A stretch of DNA of 64,000 nt from DAOSXA01 sp964526835 (GTDB taxonomy: Bacteria > Zixibacteria > MSB-5A5 > GN15 > FEB-12): contig CAZGMK010000007.1 of NCBI GenBank assembly GCA_964526835.1, positions 1 through 64,000 on the forward strand, read 5' to 3'. The position numbers were made by a program, and so were the translations under genes. The first letter of the stretch is position 1, and the number at the start of each line of letters is the position of its first letter. The notes beneath the pieces are model-generated. The model made no database searches, was not told the DNA's origin, and saw only the letters and a program-made list of their open reading frames with translations. This document shows positions 8,082 through 17,270 of the stretch, in pieces.

Positions 8082-9664
8082 CGCTGGTAGGCCTCGCTGA
8101 CAGTCTGTTCGTATACGCCTGGATCAAGCCCGGAGCAGTCCACCTTGCGGGCCTGATCAATGATCCCAGGATTGAAGCTGAATTGCCGTTTCAGGGTGCT
8201 TTCAAGCACGTATCGCGGATACCACAGGTTGCGCCAGTCGTCCTGGTAGGATCTTCGAAGATTCAACAACCTGGCATCCACAAACGGCAGTACGAGGTTG
8301 TGCCCGTAGGCGCGAGCCGCCTGAATGATGTAGGTGTTCGTTGGCCCCTGCAGGTACATCATCTTCATGTAGATTCGCAAGGCCTCGGAATCATCTTGAA
8401 GCGCCGCTCGCAGCCGACGAACGATACCGAGCAGGAAACGATGGTATTCTGCGTACTCCGTCTCTGCGTGAACAGCCGGCAGATAGCCCTGAGGGTCAAG
8501 CAGGCCAACCCAGTAATCATCGCCGCCGGTCGGTACCTTGAAGCGGTACGGTACCCGCCAGCGATGCCGGTAGATTGAAGCTATCGCAGCCGCTATTAGT
8601 TTGGGCGAAATCGACGGAGCCTTGAGAAACAGGTCGTTGACCAGGAAACGTTGCAAAAAGCACCCGATGGTTCTGCCCGATGCCCCCCAGCAGTAAATGC
8701 TATCTGAAGACTGGCCGTTGACAAGATTGCATGGCCCATACTTGTCAGCCAGCCATTCGTGCATGTGTTCGAAAGGGACCGGATACGGCATATCGAAAGG
8801 GTGTCTCCGGGCAACTCGATCTACCAGCCCTATGTGCCGTCGGGCATCCACGCTATTGATCATCAAAGGCATACCCAGGTGCCTGGCGACCGTCTCCGCC
8901 TTCATCTGGTCGACAAGGTTGTCGCGGCCGACCGGATCGTACTTCGATATCAGTGGTGTAAACTCTATCCCGGCCGCCTTCATGGCGCAAGCGAGGTAGG
9001 TAGAATCTACCCCCCCCGAAAAGCAGAGGAAGGTCGGACGATCGGTCTTGATACCATCACTTATGGTCTGTGTCACCAACCGAACGTTTTCATCGGCATA
9101 ATGCCGACTGTCGCGCCGCCTGGTGAGGTCTGTCTGCAGGCAGGCGCGCCAGGTCAGGCGGCCATCCTGCTGAGTCAGCAGCGATCCCGGCAGAATCTTG
9201 TCCAGACCCTGCACCCAGGTTCCTCCGCCGGTCGTGTAGCGGTGGCGCCGAAAATAGTACTGTTCATGCGGGTTGAGACGCAACTCCCCTCGACGAGTTC
9301 TAAGGCGCTCGACAAGCGACCGCCAGTCATCGCTGACTATGACCGTCTGATTGTCGCGAATCAGGTACAGGCGATAATTGCCGTAAAGGTCGGTGGCCAG
9401 CCGAATGGTACCGTCCTTCTGATTGCGAATTGTCAGGCAGAAATAGCCGCCAAGGCGGTTCACGAGTGCCGCCACGGAATCATCATCGGCTGAGTCGATA
9501 TCGAAGCGCTCCAGTTCATCGCGATTGTATATCGCGCCATAGCATTCGAGTCGGCTCGCGCGCGTCTCCCGAACGTATACGGGATCATCACTTAGATGCA
9601 CATCCAGCGAACCGCAAGGAGATTCTACTGCGCCCGTATTGTTGTTTGGCTCCGAATACAACAT
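8051..9664 (-). CDS. Asparagine synthase-like protein without glutaminase nucleophile
   Basis: A 537-residue AsnB-related protein. The second half has the ATP-pyrophosphatase signature LCFSGGVDSTYL (near residue 220 of this model) and a C-terminal synthetase fold. The N-terminal half resembles the class II glutamine amidotransferase fold (GYFCLTIRNQKDGTIRLATDLYG, DDWRSLVERL), but the protein does not start with Met-Cys, so the usual glutaminase nucleophile is missing. It may use free ammonia or another amine, for example to amidate a uronic acid. ATG 9664 has AGGGAC 7 bases upstream. GTG 9703, overlapping the previous stop, is the alternative. Confidence 0.82.
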   Translation of the reverse strand: MLYSEPNNNTGAVESPCGSLDVHLSDDPVYVRETRASRLECYGAIYNRDELERFDIDSADDDSVAALVNRLGGYFCLTIRNQKDGTIRLATDLYGNYRLYLIRDNQTVIVSDDWRSLVERLRTRRGELRLNPHEQYYFRRHRYTTGGGTWVQGLDKILPGSLLTQQDGRLTWRACLQTDLTRRRDSRHYADENVRLVTQTISDGIKTDRPTFLCFSGGVDSTYLACAMKAAGIEFTPLISKYDPVGRDNLVDQMKAETVARHLGMPLMINSVDARRHIGLVDRVARRHPFDMPYPVPFEHMHEWLADKYGPCNLVNGQSSDSIYCWGASGRTIGCFLQRFLVNDLFLKAPSISPKLIAAAIASIYRHRWRVPYRFKVPTGGDDYWVGLLDPQGYLPAVHAETEYAEYHRFLLGIVRRLRAALQDDSEALRIYMKMMYLQGPTNTYIIQAARAYGHNLVLPFVDARLLNLRRSYQDDWRNLWYPRYVLESTLKRQFSFNPGIIDQARKVDCSGLDPGVYEQTVSEAYQRWHSVCRDLF

Positions 9665-9699
9665 ATGGTGTCCCTGGTGACGCTCCGAATGAAAAAGAG

Positions 9700-10590
9700 T
9701 CACTTCTCCAGAGTTATGGAGTTGATGTAGTCCGTGTCTACGTCTTCTCCCTTGACAAAGAAACCCAGATGCGGAGAGGAGTCACCCATCCCGAATCCTG
9801 CTCCGAAGAGTATCGGCGGATACTCGTTCAACTGATCTATCCAGAGGCCGCGGTCGAGAATCGCCTTCAAGACATTGATGAATGCCACATCGTGTGAGAA
9901 GTACACGGCGCCCTCAGTCATCCTGGGCCATATGGCGGCGAGACAATCGCGCGCCGAGCTGGGCATGTCAACATCGACAAAGGCCACGGCGATTTCACTC
10001 GGAAGGTTCTTCGGCGTTAGGGTCTGGTTGAACCAGCCCTTGAAGAATCGGCAGGCCCCGATTTCGCCGAGGCGTTCGATGTTGCTTCGAACCTTCTCCA
10101 GGCCGGCCGCATAGTCGCCCGCCCGCCATCCGATTCGAGACGAACTGCGGCGTATGTGATACTCCTTGACGAAACCTCCATCTTCACCAGGAAGGCCCTC
10201 GAAACTGTCGAACACGTGGAGTTTTCGACCAATCAGGCTGGCAACTATAGACAGTTTTGCCGTGCTGGTACCATTATAGCACCCGCACTCAACCATGTCT
10301 CCGGTTGCCTTCATCGACAGAACTGCCTCGGCCAGGAATAGCCCGTCGGTTGGTGAGGTAGCAGCCTCAAGAGCGCGATCGACACCCTCGAAACGCCGGA
10401 CTATCTCGCGACGAATGTCGCAGTCCCACGTTGACTGCTTACCATTTGCGACAAACAGGTCACGCAGTGCTCCGTAACCATCCGCGCTTACCGAACGTCC
10501 GACGTAACTGATCAGGCGCCTGAAAGGTCCGGTATGGCTAACCGCGGGAACGACGACAGAATCCACCAGTCCTTTGGCGGTCTTCCTCAT
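9700..10590 (-). CDS. TylF/MycF-family sugar O-methyltransferase
   Basis: A 296-residue SAM-dependent methyltransferase of the macrocin-O-methyltransferase type. The SAM-binding region reads MVECGCYNGTSTAKLS near residue 97, followed by HVFDSFEGLPGEDGG, a hallmark of the family, and the metal-binding acidic motif AFVDVDMP near residue 205. Family members methylate sugar hydroxyls and need Mg2+. The start ATG overlaps the previous stop by 4 bases, with GGAG 7 bases upstream. It probably methylates a residue of the polysaccharide, either on the nucleotide sugar or at a chain end. Confidence 0.88.
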   Translation of the reverse strand: MRKTAKGLVDSVVVPAVSHTGPFRRLISYVGRSVSADGYGALRDLFVANGKQSTWDCDIRREIVRRFEGVDRALEAATSPTDGLFLAEAVLSMKATGDMVECGCYNGTSTAKLSIVASLIGRKLHVFDSFEGLPGEDGGFVKEYHIRRSSSRIGWRAGDYAAGLEKVRSNIERLGEIGACRFFKGWFNQTLTPKNLPSEIAVAFVDVDMPSSARDCLAAIWPRMTEGAVYFSHDVAFINVLKAILDRGLWIDQLNEYPPILFGAGFGMGDSSPHLGFFVKGEDVDTDYINSITLEK

Positions 10591-12056
10591 GGTTTATCTC
10601 CATTGTCAGTGTCTGTTTCTCTTACAGATATACTCACCGCGAACTCGGGTTGATCTAGATCGCAGCACGGTGTCTGGTGGCCGGTTGAACTCGCCGTGGT
10701 TGCGCCCAGGATGAGAGAGTTAATGCGTCTTTGTACCATCTGTTTGTCGTTTTTGACCGTATCGATCACCGCTATCGGTACCTGTCTGCCCTTGAGCCAG
10801 GCGAGAGCAAGCGACAGGGCTGTCTGCATTTCTCTCAGAGCACCGGCTGTGTATTCGGGTTTGCGTTGTGCAATAGCCTCCGCTGCGCCGGTAAGTGCTA
10901 TAACCAGGTCGGGCTGAGGGAGGAAGTGATACAGAAGGCTATCGCCCAGACGTCGGGGACCGGCAAGCCTATCGTAGTAATTGCGATCAACCAAGGCGAC
11001 AGAGTCGGGATCGCCCAAAACGAGTCTGATCCGCTGAATCCTAAAAGCGTAATCCAGCAGATACACTGCTGACAACGCCAGGTTGGCAAATGCGGCCAAT
11101 AGTCTTGAACGCCGCTCTAATCGATCAACAACCCCCTCCGGTATGTGCGACTGTGGGCCAGTGTGCTCGGACCGGTTTGGGCTAGCCTTGATTCGTTGCA
11201 GCAGGGTCTCCTTCAGTCCGAGATAACTACAGGTGGCGCTCAGCCCGCCGATCTCATGCTGTCGCACAAACCCCTCTGCTGCCGACGTTTTTCCAGTCCC
11301 ATCAACCCCCATCAGGAATACGAGCTTCCCGCGTCGTCGGACAAGTCCACTGAGCGGCCGACGCTGCCAGGCTTTGGAAAGTAGCGTCTGAAGAAGGCGC
11401 GGACGAGGCCCTACCTCCGCTAACAGGGTAGCAACTTGGAGTCGATCTGTCGGTGCGTAGCCGTCGCGTCGCAGGGTATCAACCCGTTGTACCAGCGAGG
11501 AGTAACGCGGGAAAAGGGCAGCACCGGCCCGCTCTAACTCCCCCTCATCAAGGCCCGATGCAACCTGCTCCAGGCGACCGGAATAATGAGACTTCTTGCG
11601 GAAGAACCATTCGGTTGTCAGTATCCAATAATCGAGAATCCGCTCTGGGATGAGGCAGATGCCGGCATCATCACACCGGGACACCATGTCGTCGTACATT
11701 GCAAGCGGCAGTCCCCAGTGCTGGAAGTCTGCGTGAAGGTGCACCCGGGCAATGCCACGGTCACCAACGCCACTAATCAGGATACACTGTGATGGATCCG
11801 GCGAATTGGTCAACCGGTGGTAGCCGAAAGAACACAGCGCATTGATTGACTCGCCATACGAGGTGGATGGCACGACGACATCAAGATCGTTGGATGGCCT
11901 GCCATCGTGAAAGTGCCGGGGAAGGTTGATAACTAAAGGCTTAACAACCCGATCGTTTATCATCGTCAGAGCAGCGATAAGGGTCTCGGTTCGATTTCCG
12001 AAGACACGTTCGAATAGCTCGTATTGCGAAGTGAGTTCTGTTATGTCCAGGCTCAT
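10587..12056 (-). CDS. Nucleotidyltransferase-like / thymidylate-kinase-like fusion
   Basis: A 489-residue two-domain protein. The first ~210 residues resemble a minimal nucleotidyltransferase fold, with the acidic pair in SNDLDVVVPSTSYG near residue 57. The second half begins with GKLVFLMGVDGTGKTSA, a P-loop of the thymidylate kinase type, and has DRNYYDRL near residue 362, the lid/DRY-like region of that family. The substrate is unknown; such fusions occur in cell-surface polysaccharide loci. The start overlaps the GT4 stop by 4 bases and the stop overlaps the methyltransferase start by 4 bases. A phosphorylation or nucleotidylation step on a sugar or lipid carrier is possible, but this is inference. 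Confidence 0.7.
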   Translation of the reverse strand: MSLDITELTSQYELFERVFGNRTETLIAALTMINDRVVKPLVINLPRHFHDGRPSNDLDVVVPSTSYGESINALCSFGYHRLTNSPDPSQCILISGVGDRGIARVHLHADFQHWGLPLAMYDDMVSRCDDAGICLIPERILDYWILTTEWFFRKKSHYSGRLEQVASGLDEGELERAGAALFPRYSSLVQRVDTLRRDGYAPTDRLQVATLLAEVGPRPRLLQTLLSKAWQRRPLSGLVRRRGKLVFLMGVDGTGKTSAAEGFVRQHEIGGLSATCSYLGLKETLLQRIKASPNRSEHTGPQSHIPEGVVDRLERRSRLLAAFANLALSAVYLLDYAFRIQRIRLVLGDPDSVALVDRNYYDRLAGPRRLGDSLLYHFLPQPDLVIALTGAAEAIAQRKPEYTAGALREMQTALSLALAWLKGRQVPIAVIDTVKNDKQMVQRRINSLILGATTASSTGHQTPCCDLDQPEFAVSISVRETDTDNGDKP

Positions 12057-13084
12057 ATGGCAGCCGCTACCCTTTTGCTTACGCCCTCAAACTGGTTCTC
12101 GGCCAAGCGACGCCAGGCTTGAGGATTCTCCAGCATTTCCTTAGCCCTGGAACAGAATGATGTGACGTTTCCGGGTTCACACAGCATATCGGCATCGAAA
12201 TACTCAGCGAACCCGGGCAGGGCACTCGACAGGAAGGGCGTGCCGCATTGAAGGCTCTCATAAAGGCTCAACGGGAAGGCGAAGGTCCCGCGGTGCCCGC
12301 GTACCGGGTACAGATAGACATGGCATCGGCTCATTTCTTCGAGCGGACTAACTTTGCCCTTCAGTATCACACGGTCGCTGTACTCACGCTGCAGCTCCCG
12401 GATCAGATGAGAGGCATCGCTCCCGTAGCCGAGCCCGTTGGCAGCGACAGTCAGGGTCAGCTCGGGACACGTTTGAGCCAGCTCCCGGAATACATTGACG
12501 ACGATGTCAACACCTTTGAACAGGCTCAGGTGGCCCATGTAAAGCAGCGACGGGTAGTCCGTACGTGCAGCTGAACGACAGTTTGGATGAGATTCAAGGA
12601 TGGGTCGGGTCAGCGTGAGCTTTGTCCTCGATTCAGGGCAGCGTGACAACAGGCATTCTCGCTGATACTCAGTATATGCATATAGCCTGGTGTAGTGATC
12701 AGCCACACCACCAGCCAGTCTCCGGCGCCATCGGTCGAAGCGACCTAGCGAGAAAACCCCACCGTCAGTCAGAGTCAAGTGGCGTTCCGCCCGGGGCATC
12801 ATTCGCCCCAGAAGCCAGCAGATCAGTCCCGTCGAGCCGAAGAAGTGCAGGCGCTCGAACTGGCGGAGGTATCGAGACATCAACGGGAGCGAGTAGCGAG
12901 GAACCACATTGACAGGCAAAGGATGGTCGCCATCGAATCCCCGGCGGCCGCCGGTCACAATCAGGATCTCGGTATCATGCCCCTCGCGGGCGTAACGCTC
13001 AGCCTCTGCTAACACTTGTTTCCTGGCAGCTTCGGCCAGTGGCAGATCGAAATCCTCCTGGGCACTGGCCACGAGAATTTTCAC
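12053..13084 (-). CDS. Family 4 glycosyltransferase (GT-B)
   Basis: A 343-residue GT-B glycosyltransferase. The donor half holds the typical LLYMGHLSLFKGVDIVV near residue 180, and near the C-terminus FPLSLYESLQCGTPFLSS, the E-x7-E region that binds the nucleotide sugar. I chose GTG 13084 (KILVASAQED follows), which overlaps the previous stop as GTGA; a TTG start at 13108 is the alternative. No membrane span is seen. It probably transfers a sugar to the lipid-linked intermediate on the cytoplasmic face. Confidence 0.85.
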   Translation of the reverse strand: MKILVASAQEDFDLPLAEAARKQVLAEAERYAREGHDTEILIVTGGRRGFDGDHPLPVNVVPRYSLPLMSRYLRQFERLHFFGSTGLICWLLGRMMPRAERHLTLTDGGVFSLGRFDRWRRRLAGGVADHYTRLYAYTEYQRECLLSRCPESRTKLTLTRPILESHPNCRSAARTDYPSLLYMGHLSLFKGVDIVVNVFRELAQTCPELTLTVAANGLGYGSDASHLIRELQREYSDRVILKGKVSPLEEMSRCHVYLYPVRGHRGTFAFPLSLYESLQCGTPFLSSALPGFAEYFDADMLCEPGNVTSFCSRAKEMLENPQAWRRLAENQFEGVSKRVAAAI

Positions 13085-14790
13085 GCTTGGTCGCCTTTCT
13101 TGCGCCAATAGTCCTGAAAATACTTCTCTTCGCCCACCATCACTGAAACGATATGGTCAAGGTTACGATCGTTCCAGATTCGACGGGGATCGCCCTTTAC
13201 ATTGGGAAAGAGGAAGCGGTCAGACGACATGAGTTCTACCGGCACGCCCTGCAGGAAGAAATACTGATAAATGAAGTAGCGGGCTAACTCACTGCCCTGA
13301 TTCTGGATGCGCCGGATTTCCTCGATGCGATCGAAGGCCTGGAAGTACTGCTCCCTTCCGGTGATATCGTACGTGAACCCCTTGTCGGAGTAGGCGGCCC
13401 GCGCGCCTATAACTACCGGTTTGCCGTAGTGAATCAGTTCGAGGGCGATCGTCCCGTTATAGACCAGCCCGGCCTCGATGTAATCGAACAGTCGATAGCT
13501 GGGCAGGCGGGCCGAGGCGGGAATGAAGATGATATTCGGGTTCGCGAATACTTCGGGCCCGAAATAGTGCTCGAGGATGTCCCGTATACTGCGCCGCACA
13601 TGCATGAAGCTATGTTCGGCCGGGTGCACACGAATCAGTAGAATGTCCTCAGGCTTGTCCAGGAATCGTCGGACTGTCTGAACCACCCAGTCGACGGGAG
13701 AATCAAAGACTCGGTTGTTTTCATGAAATGTGGTGGCGTTGTCCCACATCACATTAGGGAACATGGCAAAAATACGGCGTCCTTCGCAGCGCCATTCGCC
13801 AAGCTGGTCGAGCAGGTGATCCGCGTCCTCGCTTCGCCGTTCGATCACCCTGGCCACATCGGAGGCGCTCCCACCGAAACGGGTTTGCATATATTCGTCG
13901 GCAGACCTGAGAACGGCGTCCTTTTGCATCTCGCCGGCATCTATACCACTGACCAGGTGTGAGAAATAGCCCCCATCGCTTTTCGATGCGGCGATACCGC
14001 CGCAGGATAGATCCAGTGCGTTGTTGCGGAAACCGTTGCAGCCGACAGTAATGGTTCTGATTCCCTGAGTCTGCGCATACTTCACAAAAGGCCCCCACGT
14101 CGTGTAGATGCCGTGAGTGGACAATACGATATCCGGCTGTAATCGGCTGACAACTTCGCGAGCCACGTTCAGACTTAGCAGGCAATTGTCCGTGAACATC
14201 TCTTTGGCACGCTGGTAATCGGGATCCCGGCTCAACAGCGCATCGTCGGCTACTGACACGAAGAAGCGCACCAGCGAATCCTGAACGAATGGTCGGGTGT
14301 CAATCTTTGCGAAACGGCCGCCATTTCGCTCCAGTTGCTCCCTGGCCCTGCTAATATCCACGTCGGGCAGGAGTTGAGAATACGGCAAAAGCATCCCTGC
14401 AATCGATGGTACCTGCTGAAGGAGTTTTATCGAAACCCGACGGCGGACGTTGTAGTATGTCTGCCAAGGAGAGTAATCAGTCATGGACAGGGTGTCGTGA
14501 TGCTTGAGTAATCCATCATCGTACAGCATCACCGCTCGATACCCCCGCTGGCGTAGCTTGAGAGCGAGGGCTGCTTCGGTGGCCAGTTGCACAGGTATAT
14601 ACGTGCGCACAGAGTTGATGACGACAGTGCCCGCCGAATACTCCGGAGGGGCTGCCCCCGCGGTATCGGCGATCCGGGCAACGAGATCAACCGTGCGATT
14701 GATATCGCGAAGATACCGCCCGCCGGCGGCGACATATGACAAGAGCGGCAACCGGGTCTTGAGCCGCCTTCTCAATATGGCAAGTGTCAC
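13081..14790 (-). CDS. Capsule-type KpsS/LipB-like glycosyltransferase
   Basis: A 569-residue protein with GT-B-like features. The C-terminal half contains LLIRVHPAEHSF near residue 395, a downstream IIFIPASARLPSYRLFDYIEAGLVYNG segment (read in pieces) and ALELIHYGKPVVIG near residue 460. These match the capsular polysaccharide synthesis/export KpsS-KpsC-LipB group, several of which are beta-Kdo transferases. The N-terminal third carries no motif I recognise. The start is GTG 14790 preceded by GGAGGTGC. It may transfer the nonulosonic acid made by the pse genes, but that is inference. Confidence 0.7.
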   Translation of the reverse strand: MTLAILRRRLKTRLPLLSYVAAGGRYLRDINRTVDLVARIADTAGAAPPEYSAGTVVINSVRTYIPVQLATEAALALKLRQRGYRAVMLYDDGLLKHHDTLSMTDYSPWQTYYNVRRRVSIKLLQQVPSIAGMLLPYSQLLPDVDISRAREQLERNGGRFAKIDTRPFVQDSLVRFFVSVADDALLSRDPDYQRAKEMFTDNCLLSLNVAREVVSRLQPDIVLSTHGIYTTWGPFVKYAQTQGIRTITVGCNGFRNNALDLSCGGIAASKSDGGYFSHLVSGIDAGEMQKDAVLRSADEYMQTRFGGSASDVARVIERRSEDADHLLDQLGEWRCEGRRIFAMFPNVMWDNATTFHENNRVFDSPVDWVVQTVRRFLDKPEDILLIRVHPAEHSFMHVRRSIRDILEHYFGPEVFANPNIIFIPASARLPSYRLFDYIEAGLVYNGTIALELIHYGKPVVIGARAAYSDKGFTYDITGREQYFQAFDRIEEIRRIQNQGSELARYFIYQYFFLQGVPVELMSSDRFLFPNVKGDPRRIWNDRNLDHIVSVMVGEEKYFQDYWRKKGDQA

Positions 14791-14943
14791 AGTTCCGCAC
14801 CTCCGATCATCGATCTTTCACTCCTGACCAACCACGACAGCAGTGTTGGGCTGGCGGTTGCCCGGCGTGTGACCATCAGTTTCTGCAATCTTGAGATCGG
14901 CATCAACAAAAAGAGTCGCAACGAGTCATACTCGCTGAAATAG

Positions 14944-15978
14944 TCAGGTAGCTTGTGATGCCTCGAACCATGTGATCGCCTCCTCAGCCACCTCCTCTGC
15001 CGTGATGGTCCTCATACATGGAATGCCCTCCAGAGGACATCGGTGTGCATTGCACGGTTGGCAATCCAGACGGCGACGGTAAAGAACTCGGGTTGAGCCG
15101 CCTTGCGGTGCAAACAGCTTCGGGTCAGTTGATCCGAATACCGCGATATGACGTCGGTTCAGGAGCGCCGCCACGTGAGCGAATCCGCTGTCCATCGTAA
15201 GGACTAGTCGAGCGGCGGCCATTGTACGAATAGCGGCTGACAGGTCTCCGGAAATCCAATCAATGAGACTCGAGAAACCAATTGCATCCCGGATTGGCTT
15301 CAGTTCAGACGGCAATCCCACAAAGGCGATCCGCCTTCGATCTTGCAAGCGATGAAACAGTTCGACGTAGCTGGAAACCGGCCACCTCTTGTTGTCTCGA
15401 GATGCCCCTGGATGAATAACCAGATCGTAGACAGGTTGCCGTGCGACGATTCCCGGGCGGAATATACTCATGTCGGGCGAATCGGTCGCAGCGATGGTGC
15501 CGGTCGCCTGCTGTACGCCCCATTCGCGGTCGACGAGTCCGTGAGTGAAGTCCACCGGAACAGCCTCATCAAACGCTGCAGACATGCGCTGACCAGCGCC
15601 CCCGACCACACGGCCTGAACGCCATCTTGAGAGTCGAAGCAGCCTGAGCATCAGTGGCAGCTTCCAGCTGGACATCTTCCCCACCGCGTGCGGCGATACT
15701 ATCGCCAAGTCGGGAGAGATGTGAGACAGGCGCTGAAGCAGCTTCAGTGCGTCGCCCGGATGACGGTGCGAGAACTGGCGAAAGGGGATCCAGTCAACTT
15801 CGTCATCCGCGATATTGAGCAACGGGACCATCTGCAAATTCACCGGGGATGCTACAATGGTCAGTCGATGGCCCAGTTCTCTGAGTCGCTGGAATACCGG
15901 CACGGCGGACAGAAAATCTCCGATACCGAGGTAGAAACCGAGCAGGATGTGTTCTGGGCTGGGCATAGTCTGGTTCAT
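14944..15978 (-). CDS. Family 9 glycosyltransferase (heptosyltransferase-like)
   Basis: A 344-residue GT-B protein of the ADP-heptosyltransferase family. It starts with a glycine/hydrophobic turn (LLGFYLGIGDFLSAVPVF), continues with the donor-site motif VIHPGASRDNKRWP near residue 185, then LVLTMDSGFAHVAALL and HIAVFGSTDPKLFAP, all diagnostic of GT9. A Cys cluster near the end (CQPCNAHRCP) is common in this family. It starts 6 bases after the polymerase gene. In a polysaccharide locus of this kind it may add a heptose or another sugar to the repeat unit or core. Confidence 0.88.
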   Translation of the reverse strand: MNQTMPSPEHILLGFYLGIGDFLSAVPVFQRLRELGHRLTIVASPVNLQMVPLLNIADDEVDWIPFRQFSHRHPGDALKLLQRLSHISPDLAIVSPHAVGKMSSWKLPLMLRLLRLSRWRSGRVVGGAGQRMSAAFDEAVPVDFTHGLVDREWGVQQATGTIAATDSPDMSIFRPGIVARQPVYDLVIHPGASRDNKRWPVSSYVELFHRLQDRRRIAFVGLPSELKPIRDAIGFSSLIDWISGDLSAAIRTMAAARLVLTMDSGFAHVAALLNRRHIAVFGSTDPKLFAPQGGSTRVLYRRRLDCQPCNAHRCPLEGIPCMRTITAEEVAEEAITWFEASQAT

Positions 15979-15984
15979 AGCTAG

Positions 15985-17220
15985 CTAGGTGGCGACCGGT
16001 GCTGCTTCACTGCTGGTGATACCAACTCGGAACCTCAGGATCACGGCCAGAGCCCCAGCGGCAACCAGGTGCTCCGGCAGCACATACGCTCCTGCGGTGC
16101 CAGGGATAATCGAGACCCCGCACAGGAACAGCACGACGATGAAGTCGCAAGGTGATCGATATTCCCGGAGGCGCGCAACAAAGACTTTCAACAGAACGCC
16201 ACCTATTGCGGACCACGCCACGAGGTAAAGGATGGCGAACTTGCCGAAATCGGCATAGGGAACACCCATTATGCCGAACGATGGGGCTCCGGTTTCCTTT
16301 TCGAACCAGACCGGGTAGTACCTTTTGGCCAGCCAGAATGTGCCCCAATCCTTGGGTTTGGCCGGATACAATACTCGCGGTACTCGGCTGTAGATATTCC
16401 GCTCGACTGTCAGCCGACCGCACTGCGGTTCCAGAGTGGGATCATCAATGAGCATCATGCCATTGCGATTATAGTCTGCGTAGCTCGACATGAGCATGAA
16501 GACACCATCGGCACTATCGGAATGGCGCCATTGGAAGAAATAGAACATCGAGCCGAGGCCAAGCGCGAACGCCACGGCTGCAGTAAGGCCACGAAGCATG
16601 CTCATCCGCTTTCCGGAGACAAGAACGCGATACATCAGTGCGATTAACAGAAGAATGACCACTTGTCCCTTACTGCCATGCATCAGGCAGAGCACCACAC
16701 AGGCGGTGAAGAACAGCAGCTTCTCCCCTCGGAAGCCCTGCTGCTTGAAGAGTATTAGCACGAAGGCAACGTAGGTGAGCGCGGTCGACACGAAGAACAT
16801 GTGACCATACCCGCTTCGAGTCCGCATGTAGATCGCCCGGGGTGATAGAATCAAATCAGAGAATTCGATCAGGATCGGCATGTACACCAGAATCGATCCG
16901 GCGAGCACAATATAGGGCAGCCAGCGGATACGGGGGTTCACATTGAATGGCAGGCCAACCCTGACCGCGGGGAAGTATCGATAGGCCACGGCCAGAACGA
17001 GGAAGTTCAAGGCATACGCCGTGTACGCGTATGCGTACGCGCCAGTAGTGGCGCTGTATCCGAAATAGTAGATGTGGACAAGCTCAAGAATGTAGTACGC
17101 CGGGACGAATGTCAGGTACACGGGCGTAAGCACGTTCACAAACGAGCGATCCTGGCGGACGGCCAGCCAGTAGGCAAGCGCCAGAGAAAGGAGGGACGCG
17201 ATTATGATCGCAATGGGCAT
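15985..17220 (-). CDS. wzy: Wzy-like O-antigen/polysaccharide polymerase
   Basis: A 411-residue polytopic protein with about 11-12 hydrophobic segments (for example IAIIIASLLSLALAYWLAV and LPYIVLAGSILVYMPILI). It has a long hydrophilic loop near residues 260-315 holding VERNIYSRVPRVLYPAKPKDWG and Tyr/Trp-rich sequence, as in oligosaccharide repeat-unit polymerases. Polymerases of this type share little sequence, so the call rests on topology, the arginine-rich loop and position beside flippase and Wzz genes. It would join repeat units on the periplasmic face. Confidence 0.75.
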   Translation of the reverse strand: MPIAIIIASLLSLALAYWLAVRQDRSFVNVLTPVYLTFVPAYYILELVHIYYFGYSATTGAYAYAYTAYALNFLVLAVAYRYFPAVRVGLPFNVNPRIRWLPYIVLAGSILVYMPILIEFSDLILSPRAIYMRTRSGYGHMFFVSTALTYVAFVLILFKQQGFRGEKLLFFTACVVLCLMHGSKGQVVILLLIALMYRVLVSGKRMSMLRGLTAAVAFALGLGSMFYFFQWRHSDSADGVFMLMSSYADYNRNGMMLIDDPTLEPQCGRLTVERNIYSRVPRVLYPAKPKDWGTFWLAKRYYPVWFEKETGAPSFGIMGVPYADFGKFAILYLVAWSAIGGVLLKVFVARLREYRSPCDFIVVLFLCGVSIIPGTAGAYVLPEHLVAAGALAVILRFRVGITSSEAAPVAT

Positions 17221-17270
17221 TCTTCGTCACCGCAGTTCTGTGATATCCTGGTTCCGTCGCCAGGATAAGC

